This document shows, one piece after another, positions 18,718 through 26,499 of a stretch of DNA of 64,000 nt. Below the pieces are notes generated by a model, which was not told the origin of the DNA, did no database searches, and saw nothing but the letters and a program-made list of their open reading frames with translations. Location of the stretch: NCBI GenBank assembly GCA_023404675.1, contig JAEYAW010000010.1, positions 186,001 through 250,000 on the forward strand. Direction: 5' to 3'. Within the stretch, counting starts at the first letter, position 1. Each line of letters begins with the position of its first letter. The DNA is from Pseudomonadota bacterium (GTDB lineage Bacteria; Pseudomonadota; Alphaproteobacteria; Rhizobiales; Xanthobacteraceae). The position numbers and the translations under genes are program-made.

Positions 18718-18732
18718 TTAAAAATTGGCTAA
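18718..18732 (-). promoter_or_regulatory. CtrA-like box upstream of sciP
   Basis: On the minus strand this reads TTAG-N7-TTAA, one base off the CtrA consensus TTAA-N7-TTAA. It is 55-69 bases upstream of the sciP ATG. In Caulobacter sciP itself is in the CtrA regulon; the same logic is plausible here. Confidence 0.4.
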
Positions 18733-18837
18733 ACACAATGGGTCAATGCGACAGGTCATGATTTTGCCGCGAAAACGCGGCTGCGCGCGGCCCGGCCGCA
18801 CTTGCCCGCCGCATCGACACAACCATCGGACGAAAGA

Positions 18838-19680
18838 TCAGTTCAGCAAACGCTGAATTCCGGCCGCGAACGACTTGATGCCGGACCCGATATCACTGGC
18901 AGCCCTGGAGGCCGAGCTGCTCAGCAGGTCCGCGCTTGATCCGCTGGACGATGAAGCAGTTTCCGTGGTCGAGGATGTGGAGCGAACAATGCGCCGAACC
19001 TTGTCCACGGTGAAGCTCTGGCTGCCCATCGACAGCAGCGGCGGAGTCTGGGTGAGATCAACCGAATCGATCCAGCCCGCGACCTGCGTCGAGACGGAGA
19101 CGGGCTCGCCGGACGCATCCTTGGCGCTGATCTTGAGCGTGTATTCACCCGCCGGCCACTTGGTGCCGTCATTGCCGGCGCCATCCCACCCGAAGATCTG
19201 ATTGTCGCCGGCCTCGACAGTATAGTTGCCTGAATAGACGGTCTGGCCCGTTGAATTCGTGATGGTGATCGTGGCACTCGCGGGCTTCGCGGACGAGAAC
19301 GACCACTTCGCCATGCCGTCGGTGAGCGTCGCAGTGCTCCCGTCGACGATGGCCATCTGTCCGACATAGGACAGCGCCTGCGTGGACTGCGCGGTGGTCT
19401 GAAGCTTCACCAGCGAGCTCAACTGCGAGTTCGACTGCAACTGCTGCTCGACCTGCGCGAACTGCACCAGCTGCGCCGTGAACTGGTTGGTATCGAGCGG
19501 ATCGAGCGGGTTCTGGTTCTGAAGCTGCGTGGTCAGCAGTGTCAGGAAGGTCTGGAAGTTCGAGGCCAGCGTGGTGTTGTTGGTGTTGGTCGATGATGAC
19601 GACGAAGAAGATGAAGAAGACGACGAGCCCGTCGCAGCCGCCGAGGTCACAGTGTTCGGCATCGTTGCATCAACAGCCAT
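18838..19680 (-). CDS. flgD: Flagellar hook assembly protein FlgD
   Basis: Hook cap/scaffold protein, 280 residues. The FlgD N-terminal domain is clear: FQTFLTLLTTQLQNQNPLDP, then LDTNQFTAQLVQFAQVEQQL. The central part has a tudor/FN3-like domain (about 110-215) with AGDNQIFGWDGAGNDG. Two low-complexity serine tracts are unusual: a run of twelve serines near residues 19-30 and a Ser/Thr-rich stretch near 230-262. It follows fliK by 30 bases and is probably co-transcribed. Confidence 0.93.
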   Translation of the reverse strand: MAVDATMPNTVTSAAATGSSSSSSSSSSSSTNTNNTTLASNFQTFLTLLTTQLQNQNPLDPLDTNQFTAQLVQFAQVEQQLQSNSQLSSLVKLQTTAQSTQALSYVGQMAIVDGSTATLTDGMAKWSFSSAKPASATITITNSTGQTVYSGNYTVEAGDNQIFGWDGAGNDGTKWPAGEYTLKISAKDASGEPVSVSTQVAGWIDSVDLTQTPPLLSMGSQSFTVDKVRRIVRSTSSTTETASSSSGSSADLLSSSASRAASDIGSGIKSFAAGIQRLLN

Positions 19681-19710
19681 GGATTATCTCCTGAATTCCT
19701 GTTCTGGGCC

Positions 19711-21258
19711 CTAAACCCGGATATCGAGACCGCCATTGGCAGCCATCGCCCGGCCATATGTTCGTCCCGCCGTTTCGACACGAACCGCTTCCTCGTCGGC
19801 GACCAGGACACGCGCGCCGCCGCGTCCCGACTGATCCTGCTGACCGTCCTGCGACGTCTGCTGGCGCAGGCTGAACTGCAATCCGCCGTCGCCCGTCTTC
19901 AATCCGGCATCGTCCAGCGCACGCTGCAAGCTCGATGCGTCGCGGCGCAGCATGTCGAGCGTATCCGGACGCTCGACCGCGAGGTGGGATGTCACCTGCC
20001 CGTGCCGATCGACACTGATGCGCACGTCGATCCGGCCGAGTTCGGCGGGATCGAGCTGGACGTCGAACTGGGTTCGTCCGCTGCTTGCCCGGGCCGCGAT
20101 GTTGACCGCCAGAGCCTCCAGCGGCACCGGCGCGGTCGACGACACCAGCGTCGCCGTCATCGCCGCCGTGCTGGCGGCCTGCACCGAAGACGCCGTCTGT
20201 GCATGAGCGGTCGTCGCCGTGGTCAGCAACGCGTCGAAACTCGCCGTCTGGGAATGTGCGGGGGCCTGGGTCTGTACGTCCGGCACGGGCGCCGGGGCGT
20301 GGCCCCTGGCGGTCTCGGCCTTGATCTCGATCTTCGCGTCCGCGTGGGTTTGCGGCTGCGGCGCATCCTTCGCGGCGGGTCCGGCCGCCCGCGTGGCGTG
20401 ATGCTCACCGGAGGTCGACCCGGCATCAACGGCCGGGTCCGCCCCGGCGTCCGAAGCCGCCTCCGCGGTTTTGGTCGAAGCCTCCGTGCCCGGCGCGGAG
20501 ACCGTGGCGGCCTCTCCAGCCGCCGTCGCTTTGGTCGACTTCGACAGGCCGGCCTGGGCGACGAGCGCGCCGGCCATGACCGTTTGAGCAGGATCCTGCT
20601 CCGCCGCAACGGCGGCTGCCGCGCCGTTGTCCGTCGCAACCGCGGCCTGAACGGCAGGCGCTTCGGTCCCACTCACTGCGAGAAGCGCGGCAGGGGCCGC
20701 GGGCGTCTGTGGAACGTTCGAGGACACCGCTGCTGCCGGAACGGCGGGAACCGCCGCATCCCCGTCAGCCGCCGCGACATCGACGCCGGACGTCTGCTGA
20801 GCTGGCACCGGAACGGCAACGCCGAGCGCCGTATCGATTATGTCCGGAGGGCTTGCCGCCTGAGGCGTTTCGGCGTCGTCCGCGACCTCGGCCTTGTCCC
20901 CGCCCTCCGTGGCGGCGGAATCTTCCCCGGTCCCCTTCGCCGCACGCTCCTTGTCCTTGCCGTGCCCCCTCTCCGCCTTGCCAGCCCGACGATCGTTTGC
21001 CGGCTGCGCTTCGGCAGGAGCCCGGTCCGTTGCATCGCCCGACCGGGTCTGCCGCTGCTGCGCGGCGTCCGAATCGTTCGGCCGCTGGGCCGCGGCAGTC
21101 CGGTCCGGGACGGGCGAGCGGGATGAAGCCACTCCGGTGGTGTTCAGCAACGCGGCAAATCCCGTCGACGAGTCCGACCGATCGCTCCGCTGGGCCGTCG
21201 CCCGCATGGAGCCGACGGATGAAACCGCTGTCGCGTCGATTGCTACTGTGTTTGCCAC
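19711..21258 (-). CDS. fliK: Flagellar hook-length control protein FliK
   Basis: Hook-length ruler and export-specificity switch, 515 residues. The first ~380 residues are low-complexity and very Ala/Pro/Thr/Asp-rich, as in ruler domains. The C-terminal Flg_hook domain (about 385-475) is recognisable: QFDVQLDPAELGRIDVRISV, then HLAVERPDTLDMLRRDASSL and LQRALDDAGLKTGDGGLQFS. First gene of fliK-flgD; a good sigma-54 promoter lies 44-59 bases upstream, with a FlbD-like dyad about 100 bases further. Confidence 0.92.
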   Translation of the reverse strand: MANTVAIDATAVSSVGSMRATAQRSDRSDSSTGFAALLNTTGVASSRSPVPDRTAAAQRPNDSDAAQQRQTRSGDATDRAPAEAQPANDRRAGKAERGHGKDKERAAKGTGEDSAATEGGDKAEVADDAETPQAASPPDIIDTALGVAVPVPAQQTSGVDVAAADGDAAVPAVPAAAVSSNVPQTPAAPAALLAVSGTEAPAVQAAVATDNGAAAAVAAEQDPAQTVMAGALVAQAGLSKSTKATAAGEAATVSAPGTEASTKTAEAASDAGADPAVDAGSTSGEHHATRAAGPAAKDAPQPQTHADAKIEIKAETARGHAPAPVPDVQTQAPAHSQTASFDALLTTATTAHAQTASSVQAASTAAMTATLVSSTAPVPLEALAVNIAARASSGRTQFDVQLDPAELGRIDVRISVDRHGQVTSHLAVERPDTLDMLRRDASSLQRALDDAGLKTGDGGLQFSLRQQTSQDGQQDQSGRGGARVLVADEEAVRVETAGRTYGRAMAANGGLDIRV

Positions 21259-21301
21259 CCCACCCTCACATCACCAGCGCCGAGATACTCCCGAACTGAT
21301 C

Positions 21302-21317
21302 AGCAAGGAGCGGGCCA
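21302..21317 (-). promoter_or_regulatory. Sigma-54 (-24/-12) promoter of fliK-flgD
   Basis: On the minus strand it reads TGGCCCGCTCCTTGCT. This matches the sigma-54 consensus TGGCACG-N4-TTGCT with one mismatch, with GG and GC ten bases apart as required. The predicted start site is near 21291, giving a leader of about 33 bases. The FlbD gene nearby encodes the matching activator. Confidence 0.75.
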
Positions 21318-21402
21318 GACATTTTTATGCAGATATTTCAAATGATTAGAACGATTCACCCTCCACGGCGCGGCTGTCGGCACCGCGCGCTTCTTGCCGA
21401 TC

Positions 21403-21416
21403 GGGCAAAATCTGCC
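21403..21416. promoter_or_regulatory. Candidate FlbD enhancer element upstream of fliK
   Basis: GGGCAAAATCTGCC differs by one base from the core of the palindrome in the fliF promoter. It is centred about 120 bases upstream of the predicted sigma-54 start, a usual distance for an enhancer-binding protein. Assignment to FlbD is inference. Confidence 0.45.
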
Positions 21417-21656
21417 GGGACTGACGGGTTTCGCCGGCCTCCGCCAGATCCTAAGATCTTCTTCAAAAAGGAGCTCCGCCCTTTAAGCGCGGGGCCCCAG
21501 GTGCTAAACACGCAAAGGAGTTGGAGCTCCGCCGCAACCTGCATCGTCGTTCCCGGCAGGCGTCGCATCGTGGATGGGCGTCGAGGATGGTGATTTTGTT
21601 TGGTGGCCAATTCCCGCCCCGCGTCCCCCGCACGCGACCATGGATTGATCGAGACG

Positions 21657-22862
21657 ATGCTCAACAGTCTTGGCCTCGAAGGACACCCGAAGGACACCCG
21701 CGTGGTCGTGGCCATGTCAGGCGGCGTGGATTCGTCCGCGACGGCCGCGCTGCTGAAAGCGGAAGGCTACGATGTCGTCGGCATCACGCTGCAGCTCTAC
21801 GATCACGGCGCGGCGGTGCACCGCAAGGGGGCCTGCTGCGCCGGCCAGGACATCCACGACGCGCGCAATGTCGCGGCCGAGATCGGAATTCCCCACTATG
21901 TGCTGGATTTCGAGGATCGCTTTCGCGAGGAGGTGATCGACAGCTTCGCGCGCAGCTACGCGCTCGGTGAAACGCCCGTGCCGTGCATCGAGTGCAACCG
22001 GGCGATCAAGTTCCGCGACCTGCTGGACCGGGCCCGCGAGCTCGGCGCAAGCGTGCTGGCCACCGGCCATTACGTCTCCTCCCGCCGCCAGCCGGACGGC
22101 TCGCGGGCGCTGCATTGCGCCGCCGACGCCGACCGCGACCAGAGCTACTTCCTGTTCGCCACCACCCAGGAGCAGCTCAACCAGCTCCGGTTTCCTCTCG
22201 GCGACATGACCAAGGCGCAGACCCGCGAACTGGCGCGCCGTTTCGGCCTCACCGTCGCCGAGAAGCACGACAGTCAGGACATCTGCTTCGTGCCGAGCGG
22301 ACGCTACACCGATGTCATCGCGCGGCTGCGGCCGAACGCGATGGAGCCGGGCGAGATTGTCGATCGCGATGGCCGCGTGCTCGGCCGCCACAGCGGCATC
22401 GCCAACTTCACCGTCGGCCAGCGGCGCGGGCTTGGCATCGCCAGTGGCTCGCCGCTCTACGTGGTGCGCCTCGACGCCGAAGCGCGGCGGGTGGTGGTCG
22501 GCCCGCGCGAGGCACTGCTGATGCATCGCGTGCGGCTTCGCGAGATCAACTGGATCGGCGACGGCACCATCGAGGATGCGGCGCAGGCGGAACGCGAGAT
22601 CTTCGTGCGCGTGCGCTCGACCCGCGCGCCGCAGCCGGGCCATCTCGCCATGGGCAGGGATGGCATCGAAGTCCAGCTCGTTGCCGGTGAGGAGGGCGTT
22701 TCGCCCGGACAGGCCTGCGTGTTCTATGACGCGCAGCAGGGACAGGCCCGCGTGCTCGGCGGTGGCATCATTGCCAGCGCCACCTCGGACCGCACCGAGA
22801 CGTCCGCGCGCGGCGCCATGCCGCGGCGACGCGAAAGTCCGCTGCTGGCAGGCCTTGGTTGA
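21657..22862 (+). CDS. mnmA: tRNA-specific 2-thiouridylase MnmA
   Basis: Adds sulfur to U34 of Lys, Glu and Gln tRNAs. The ATP-pyrophosphatase P-loop SGGVDSS is near the N-terminus. The catalytic cysteines are in PVPCIECNRAIKF and in DSQDICFVPSG. The central part has GHYVSSRRQ, and NFTVGQRRGLGIASGSPLYV leads into the C-terminal beta-barrel. About 401 residues, with roughly 20 extra residues after the barrel. I chose ATG 21657 (MLNSLGLEG), which I recall as the N-terminus in related genera; a TTG/GTG start at 21600/21603 would add 18-19 residues. Its stop is followed 32 bases later by the methyltransferase gene. Confidence 0.94.
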   Translation: MLNSLGLEGHPKDTRVVVAMSGGVDSSATAALLKAEGYDVVGITLQLYDHGAAVHRKGACCAGQDIHDARNVAAEIGIPHYVLDFEDRFREEVIDSFARSYALGETPVPCIECNRAIKFRDLLDRARELGASVLATGHYVSSRRQPDGSRALHCAADADRDQSYFLFATTQEQLNQLRFPLGDMTKAQTRELARRFGLTVAEKHDSQDICFVPSGRYTDVIARLRPNAMEPGEIVDRDGRVLGRHSGIANFTVGQRRGLGIASGSPLYVVRLDAEARRVVVGPREALLMHRVRLREINWIGDGTIEDAAQAEREIFVRVRSTRAPQPGHLAMGRDGIEVQLVAGEEGVSPGQACVFYDAQQGQARVLGGGIIASATSDRTETSARGAMPRRRESPLLAGLG

Positions 22863-22894
22863 GCAGACGGCACGCAAGGGCAATCAGACCATCC

Positions 22895-23533
22895 ATGGCC
22901 AAGGACATCGACCTCACCGGCGTTGCCAAGACCTATGCGCGCTGGGCTCCGATCTATGATCTGGTCTTCGGAGCCGTGTTCGAGCGCGGACGCAGATCCA
23001 CCATTGCTGTCGCGGATGCGATCGGCGGGCGGGTGCTTGATGTCGGCGTCGGCACCGGCCTGTCGCTGGCGGATTATTCGCGCAACACGAAACTGTGCGG
23101 CGTGGACCTCTCCGAGCCGATGCTGCGCAAGGCGCAGGAGCGTGTCGAAACGCTGAAGCTCACCAATGTCGAGACGCTGGCGGTGATGGACGCGAAGACC
23201 CTCGCCTTCGCCGACGGCGCGTTCGATGCGGTGGTCGCGCAATATGTCATCACCGCGGTCCCTGATCCCGAAGCCGCGCTCGACGATTTTGTGCGCGTGC
23301 TGAAGCCGGGCGGCGAACTGATCCTCATCAACCACATCGGCGCCGAGAGCGGCCCGCGGCGTTTGTTCGAGCTTGCCTTCGCGCCGATCGCGCGGCAGCT
23401 CGGCTGGCGGCCGGAATTCCCCTGGCAGCGGCTCGTGGACTGGGCGAAGGGGCACGGCGGCGTGACGCTGGAGGAACGCCGGTCGATGCCGCCTCTGGGG
23501 CATTTTTCGCTGATCCGCTACCGCAAGACCTGA
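22895..23533 (+). CDS. SAM-dependent methyltransferase, PmtA-like
   Basis: Class I methyltransferase of 212 residues. Motif I is VLDVGVGTGLSL; the acidic motif II is CGVDLSEPMLRKAQ; the post-II region is FDAVVAQYVITAVPDPEAAL. The start and C-terminal half (WAPIYDLVFGAVFERGRR; LELAFAPIARQLGW-like) resemble phosphatidylethanolamine N-methyltransferases of the Rhodobacter PmtA type and UbiE. It would act at the membrane surface making methylated PE/phosphatidylcholine, but the substrate is inferred. ATG 22895 (MAKDIDLTGVAK) was chosen; an upstream start would overlap mnmA. Confidence 0.75.
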   Translation: MAKDIDLTGVAKTYARWAPIYDLVFGAVFERGRRSTIAVADAIGGRVLDVGVGTGLSLADYSRNTKLCGVDLSEPMLRKAQERVETLKLTNVETLAVMDAKTLAFADGAFDAVVAQYVITAVPDPEAALDDFVRVLKPGGELILINHIGAESGPRRLFELAFAPIARQLGWRPEFPWQRLVDWAKGHGGVTLEERRSMPPLGHFSLIRYRKT

Positions 23534-23628
23534 CGGGTCGTCAGCAGGTTCCTCGGCCGCGCGTTCACGAACGGGAAAATACCACGGCCGCGCCGGGAAC
23601 GCACATGCGCGGCGACCGTTGGTCCGGC

Positions 23629-23952
23629 ATGCGAACGATAGTCGTCATCATCACTTGCCTTGCCGGCTTTTCGGGTCCGACAGCGGCTCTCGCGCAGACC
23701 GCGCAACCCGTTCCGTCCGAACCGCAAGCCCGTTGTGCACCCGTTCAACCGCCGGGAGCGCAGAAAACCCCCGATGGACAGACGACGGGGCAATCGTCGC
23801 TGAGCGACCAGCTCGCCCGGTCGGGCGGCGTGCTGTGCCCGCCGCCACATCCCGACGACGAGATTCGCGCGCCGACGCCGCAGGGTGGCCCCATGCCGGT
23901 GATCCCTCCGCCCGGCTCCCCAGGCGGCGATCCGAGTGTGCGGCCGAAATAA
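23629..23952 (+). CDS. Small secreted proline-rich protein
   Basis: About 107 residues. A signal peptide (MRTIVVIITCLAGFSGPTAA, cleaved near LAQT) is followed by a low-complexity Pro/Gln/Gly-rich chain with two cysteines and no recognisable domain. Start ATG 23629 places the signal peptide at the N-terminus; ATG 23605 would add eight residues. Likely periplasmic; function unknown. It ends 40 bases before the tRNA promoter. Confidence 0.6.
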   Translation: MRTIVVIITCLAGFSGPTAALAQTAQPVPSEPQARCAPVQPPGAQKTPDGQTTGQSSLSDQLARSGGVLCPPPHPDDEIRAPTPQGGPMPVIPPPGSPGGDPSVRPK

Positions 23953-23991
23953 CGTTCCGCGGACGCAGAGCCGGAAAGCCGGCTCATCGGC

Positions 23992-24020
23992 TTGACAGGC
24001 ATTTGCCGGACTTCTTATAT
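23992..24020 (+). promoter_or_regulatory. Sigma-70 promoter of the tRNA-Met gene
   Basis: TTGACA (23992-23997) and TTATAT (24015-24020) are 17 bases apart, close to the ideal housekeeping promoter. The predicted start is near 24027, about 107 bases before the tRNA, so the primary transcript carries a 5' leader. Confidence 0.7.
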
Positions 24021-24133
24021 GCGCGCCTCGCGCTCCCGGGCATGGTGGGACGCCGCGCCAGCGGTTGACCTCCGCGCCATGCCTTCCGATAAGAATGAGG
24101 AAACGGGATCGTGCTTGCCCTCGCGGCAAGGTT

Positions 24134-24210
24134 GGCGGGGTAGCTCAGTTGGTTAGAGCACGGGAATCATAATCCTGGGGTCGGGGGTTCGAGTCCCTCC
24201 CCCGCTACCA
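24134..24210 (+). tRNA. tRNA-Met (CAT), elongator
   Basis: A 77-base cloverleaf: acceptor arm GGCGGGG pairs with CCCCGCT, with G.U at 1:72. The D-arm is GCTCAGTTGGTTAGAGC, the anticodon loop ATCATAA gives CAT, the T-arm has TTCGAGT, and an encoded CCA ends it. The lack of a C1:A72 mismatch and of three G:C pairs in the anticodon stem argues against initiator tRNA; the acceptor and T-arm resemble alphaproteobacterial elongator Met rather than tRNA-Ile2. Confidence 0.93.
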
Positions 24211-24492
24211 GCCTGATATCCTTGCCATTTTAGCCGGCATCAGCGCTCGTTTCGGTATACTCGAATTCCGTGTTGTCCCCGTTCCTGTACCCGCCCTGCG
24301 CGACTTCTCCTGAAACGGGATCGCATGAAAGGTCGTTGAGTCGTGGCGCGGCTTCTGCCCCATCGATCTTGCCCCGACCGCACGACTCCCTTGGGCGATC
24401 GCTGCGGAAGGCAGGCCGTCGCAAGGAGCACGGTTCTTCATCCACTGGCTGAAAGTACAAGGTCGGGGCAGCCCACTTGACCGCCCAATCCG

Positions 24493-25338
24493 CTAACCGC
24501 TTAGGTGAAACCGTATCGCGTCGCGCATGAGCCCGGCGAATTCTCGCTCCTGGCTCGCCAATGCATTCGTCAGGCCGGCCACACAGATCGCAAGAGGCGC
24601 ACTGGACTCGGCGAGCTTCGGGAGCGGCATTGCGACCACGCCGGCCCCCGGCGTCACAAGATTGAGCGACAATGCATGTCCGTGCTTCCGGACCTTCTCC
24701 ACCTCGACCAGGAGCGATCTGATATCGACAATTTTGCTCGGATCCGCCTCAGCCGCATTCATCAGCTTCACCAGCCGCCGCACCTCCTTGTTCGGATAGC
24801 TGGCCAGAAGCGCATAGCCGAGACCAGACCTGGCGAGAGGGCGCAGCGTTCCGGTGCGGACATAAAGGCGCATCGGCAGCTTCGCCTGGATCACATGGAT
24901 ATATTGCGCGGCCAGTCCGGTGCGCAGTCCCACCATGACGGTCTCGCCTGTGCGCTCCGCGAGATCCTCCATCAGATTAATCAGGCGCCCCTGCTGGAAC
25001 AGCGATGGGCTGATCCAGTGCCCCAGCATCGAGAGCCGCGCGGTCGGGATATAGGTGCGTCTGCTGGGGTCGTAGTGCAGATAGCCCATCGTGGTCATCG
25101 TGCGCATCAGCGCCGAGGTGCTCGACTGCGGCAAGTCGAGGCTGTCGGCCACCTCGATGGCAGACGCATCGCTCTTCCGCTCCTCGAAGAATTCGAGAAC
25201 CTCGAACACGCGCTTGGCAGACTTCACCGCGTTGTCGGGTTTGCGCCCCGGCTGCTCCGAGCTCTTGGCGTCGCGCCGCGTATCCGGCCCGGGACGAGGC
25301 CCGGCCTTTCGCAAGCCCGTTCCGACAGCTCGTTTCAT
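24493..25338 (-). CDS. IclR-family transcriptional regulator
   Basis: 281 residues. After a basic, disordered 35-residue N-terminus there is a winged helix (SAKRVFEVLEFFEERKSDAS and DSLDLPQSSTSALMRTMTTM), then the IclR effector domain (about 110-275) with ERTGETVMVGLRTGLAAQYI and the end AGLTNALASQEREFAGLMRD. Distal gene of ligase-SBP-reductase-iclR, starting 10 bases after the reductase stop. IclR proteins often control aromatic or CoA-thioester catabolism; here it probably autoregulates its operon. The start ATG 25338 avoids overlap with the reductase gene. Confidence 0.9.
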   Translation of the reverse strand: MKRAVGTGLRKAGPRPGPDTRRDAKSSEQPGRKPDNAVKSAKRVFEVLEFFEERKSDASAIEVADSLDLPQSSTSALMRTMTTMGYLHYDPSRRTYIPTARLSMLGHWISPSLFQQGRLINLMEDLAERTGETVMVGLRTGLAAQYIHVIQAKLPMRLYVRTGTLRPLARSGLGYALLASYPNKEVRRLVKLMNAAEADPSKIVDIRSLLVEVEKVRKHGHALSLNLVTPGAGVVAMPLPKLAESSAPLAICVAGLTNALASQEREFAGLMRDAIRFHLSG

Positions 25339-25348
25339 GATGTCTGCT

Positions 25349-26482
25349 CTACCGCCCCTGCTGTACCGCACGCCGCTTCAGCCACCATCCATACTGGTCA
25401 GGCCACCCCGCCCATTCCGGATCGCAGCCAAGTTGCAGCGCGGCCTGGGCCGGCCAGTTCGGATTCCACAGCAGTTCACGGCCAAGCGCAATCAAGGTCG
25501 CCTGCCCCTTCTGCAAGATCGATTCGGCATAATCGGGCTCACGGATCAGCCCGACCGCGATCGTTGGGATCTTCGCGTCTCGCTGGATCCGGTCGGCAAA
25601 CGGCACCTGGAAGCCGGGCGTGCGCGACACCAGCGAGTTGCCGCGTGGAAGCTTCATGCCGCCCGACGAGCAATCGATCATGTCGATGCCGAGCTTCTTC
25701 AGCTCGGCGGAGAATGCGACGGAGTCATCGATCGACCAGCCGATATCGATGCCGTCCACGGACGAGAGCCGCACCAGTGCCGGCAGATGCTCCGGCCATT
25801 CCTCGCGCATGATGCCTGCGATCTTGAGCGGCAGTCGCATCCGGTTGTCGCGGCTGCCGCCGTAGGCGTCGTTGCGGTTGTTGGCGAGCGGCGACAGGAA
25901 CGAGTGCATCAGATAGCCGTGGGCGCAGTGCAGTTCGATCACGTCATATCCGGCCGCGCGGGCACGCCGGAAAGCGGCACGATAATCGTCGACGACGCCA
26001 TCGATGTCCTCGCCGGTCATCGTGTGCGGCGCCGGCCATCCGGCATCGAACGGGATGCTGCTCGATGCGGCGATATCCCAAGGCCCCTCGCCCCGCGCCG
26101 CAACATCGGCCTCGCCGAGCGGCTCGCCGCCTTCCCATGGCCGCTGCGATGACGCCTTGCGGCCGCCATGGGCGATCTGGATCGCCGCCTTGGCATTGAG
26201 ATCATGGATCAGCGTCGCGAGTTTGGCATGGCCGGCGGTCTGGGCATCGTCCCAGATTCCGAGGCATCCATGGGTGATCCGTCCCTGCAAACTCACCGAG
26301 CTCTGCTCGACGAAGACGAGGCCCGCGCCGCCGGCGGCAAGCTTGCCCACATGGGTGACATGCCAGTCGGTCGCGAAGCCGTCGCGCGCCGAATAGGTCG
26401 CCATCGGCGAGACCACCACGCGGTTCTTGAGCCGAAGCTCGCGGACGTCGATCGGGGTGAACAGCAAGGGTTGATCGGTCAT
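25349..26482 (-). CDS. Old yellow enzyme-type NADH:flavin oxidoreductase
   Basis: FMN-dependent ene-reductase of 377 residues, in the YqjM/NamA class. Visible segments: LKNRVVVSPMATYSARDG (FMN and substrate contacts), CLGIWDDAQTAGHAKLA, QIAHGGRKAS (His-Gly-Gly-Arg-Lys, typical of the class), ELHCAHGYLMHSFLSPLANN and YGGSRDNRMRLPLKI. Together with the acyl-CoA ligase upstream it could reduce an alpha,beta-unsaturated intermediate. Starts 17 bases after the SBP stop. Substrate unknown. Confidence 0.92.
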   Translation of the reverse strand: MTDQPLLFTPIDVRELRLKNRVVVSPMATYSARDGFATDWHVTHVGKLAAGGAGLVFVEQSSVSLQGRITHGCLGIWDDAQTAGHAKLATLIHDLNAKAAIQIAHGGRKASSQRPWEGGEPLGEADVAARGEGPWDIAASSSIPFDAGWPAPHTMTGEDIDGVVDDYRAAFRRARAAGYDVIELHCAHGYLMHSFLSPLANNRNDAYGGSRDNRMRLPLKIAGIMREEWPEHLPALVRLSSVDGIDIGWSIDDSVAFSAELKKLGIDMIDCSSGGMKLPRGNSLVSRTPGFQVPFADRIQRDAKIPTIAVGLIREPDYAESILQKGQATLIALGRELLWNPNWPAQAALQLGCDPEWAGWPDQYGWWLKRRAVQQGR

Positions 26483-26499
26483 GGCCGTCTCTTCCGGTC

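Larger units (their letters stand above)
21259..21656. other. Divergent intergenic region between fliK and mnmA
   Basis: About 398 bases. The fliK side holds the sigma-54 promoter (21302-21317) and the FlbD-like dyad (21403-21416). The mnmA side has purine-rich AAAAAGGAGC and AAAGGAG stretches at about 21465-21520 but no promoter I can defend. Confidence 0.5.

Noticed and set aside
24134..24210. Initiator or Ile2 (lysidine) tRNA
   Set aside because: The CAT anticodon is shared, but there is no C1:A72 mismatch or run of three G:C pairs in the anticodon stem as in initiators. The acceptor and T-arm look like elongator Met, not tRNA-Ile2.
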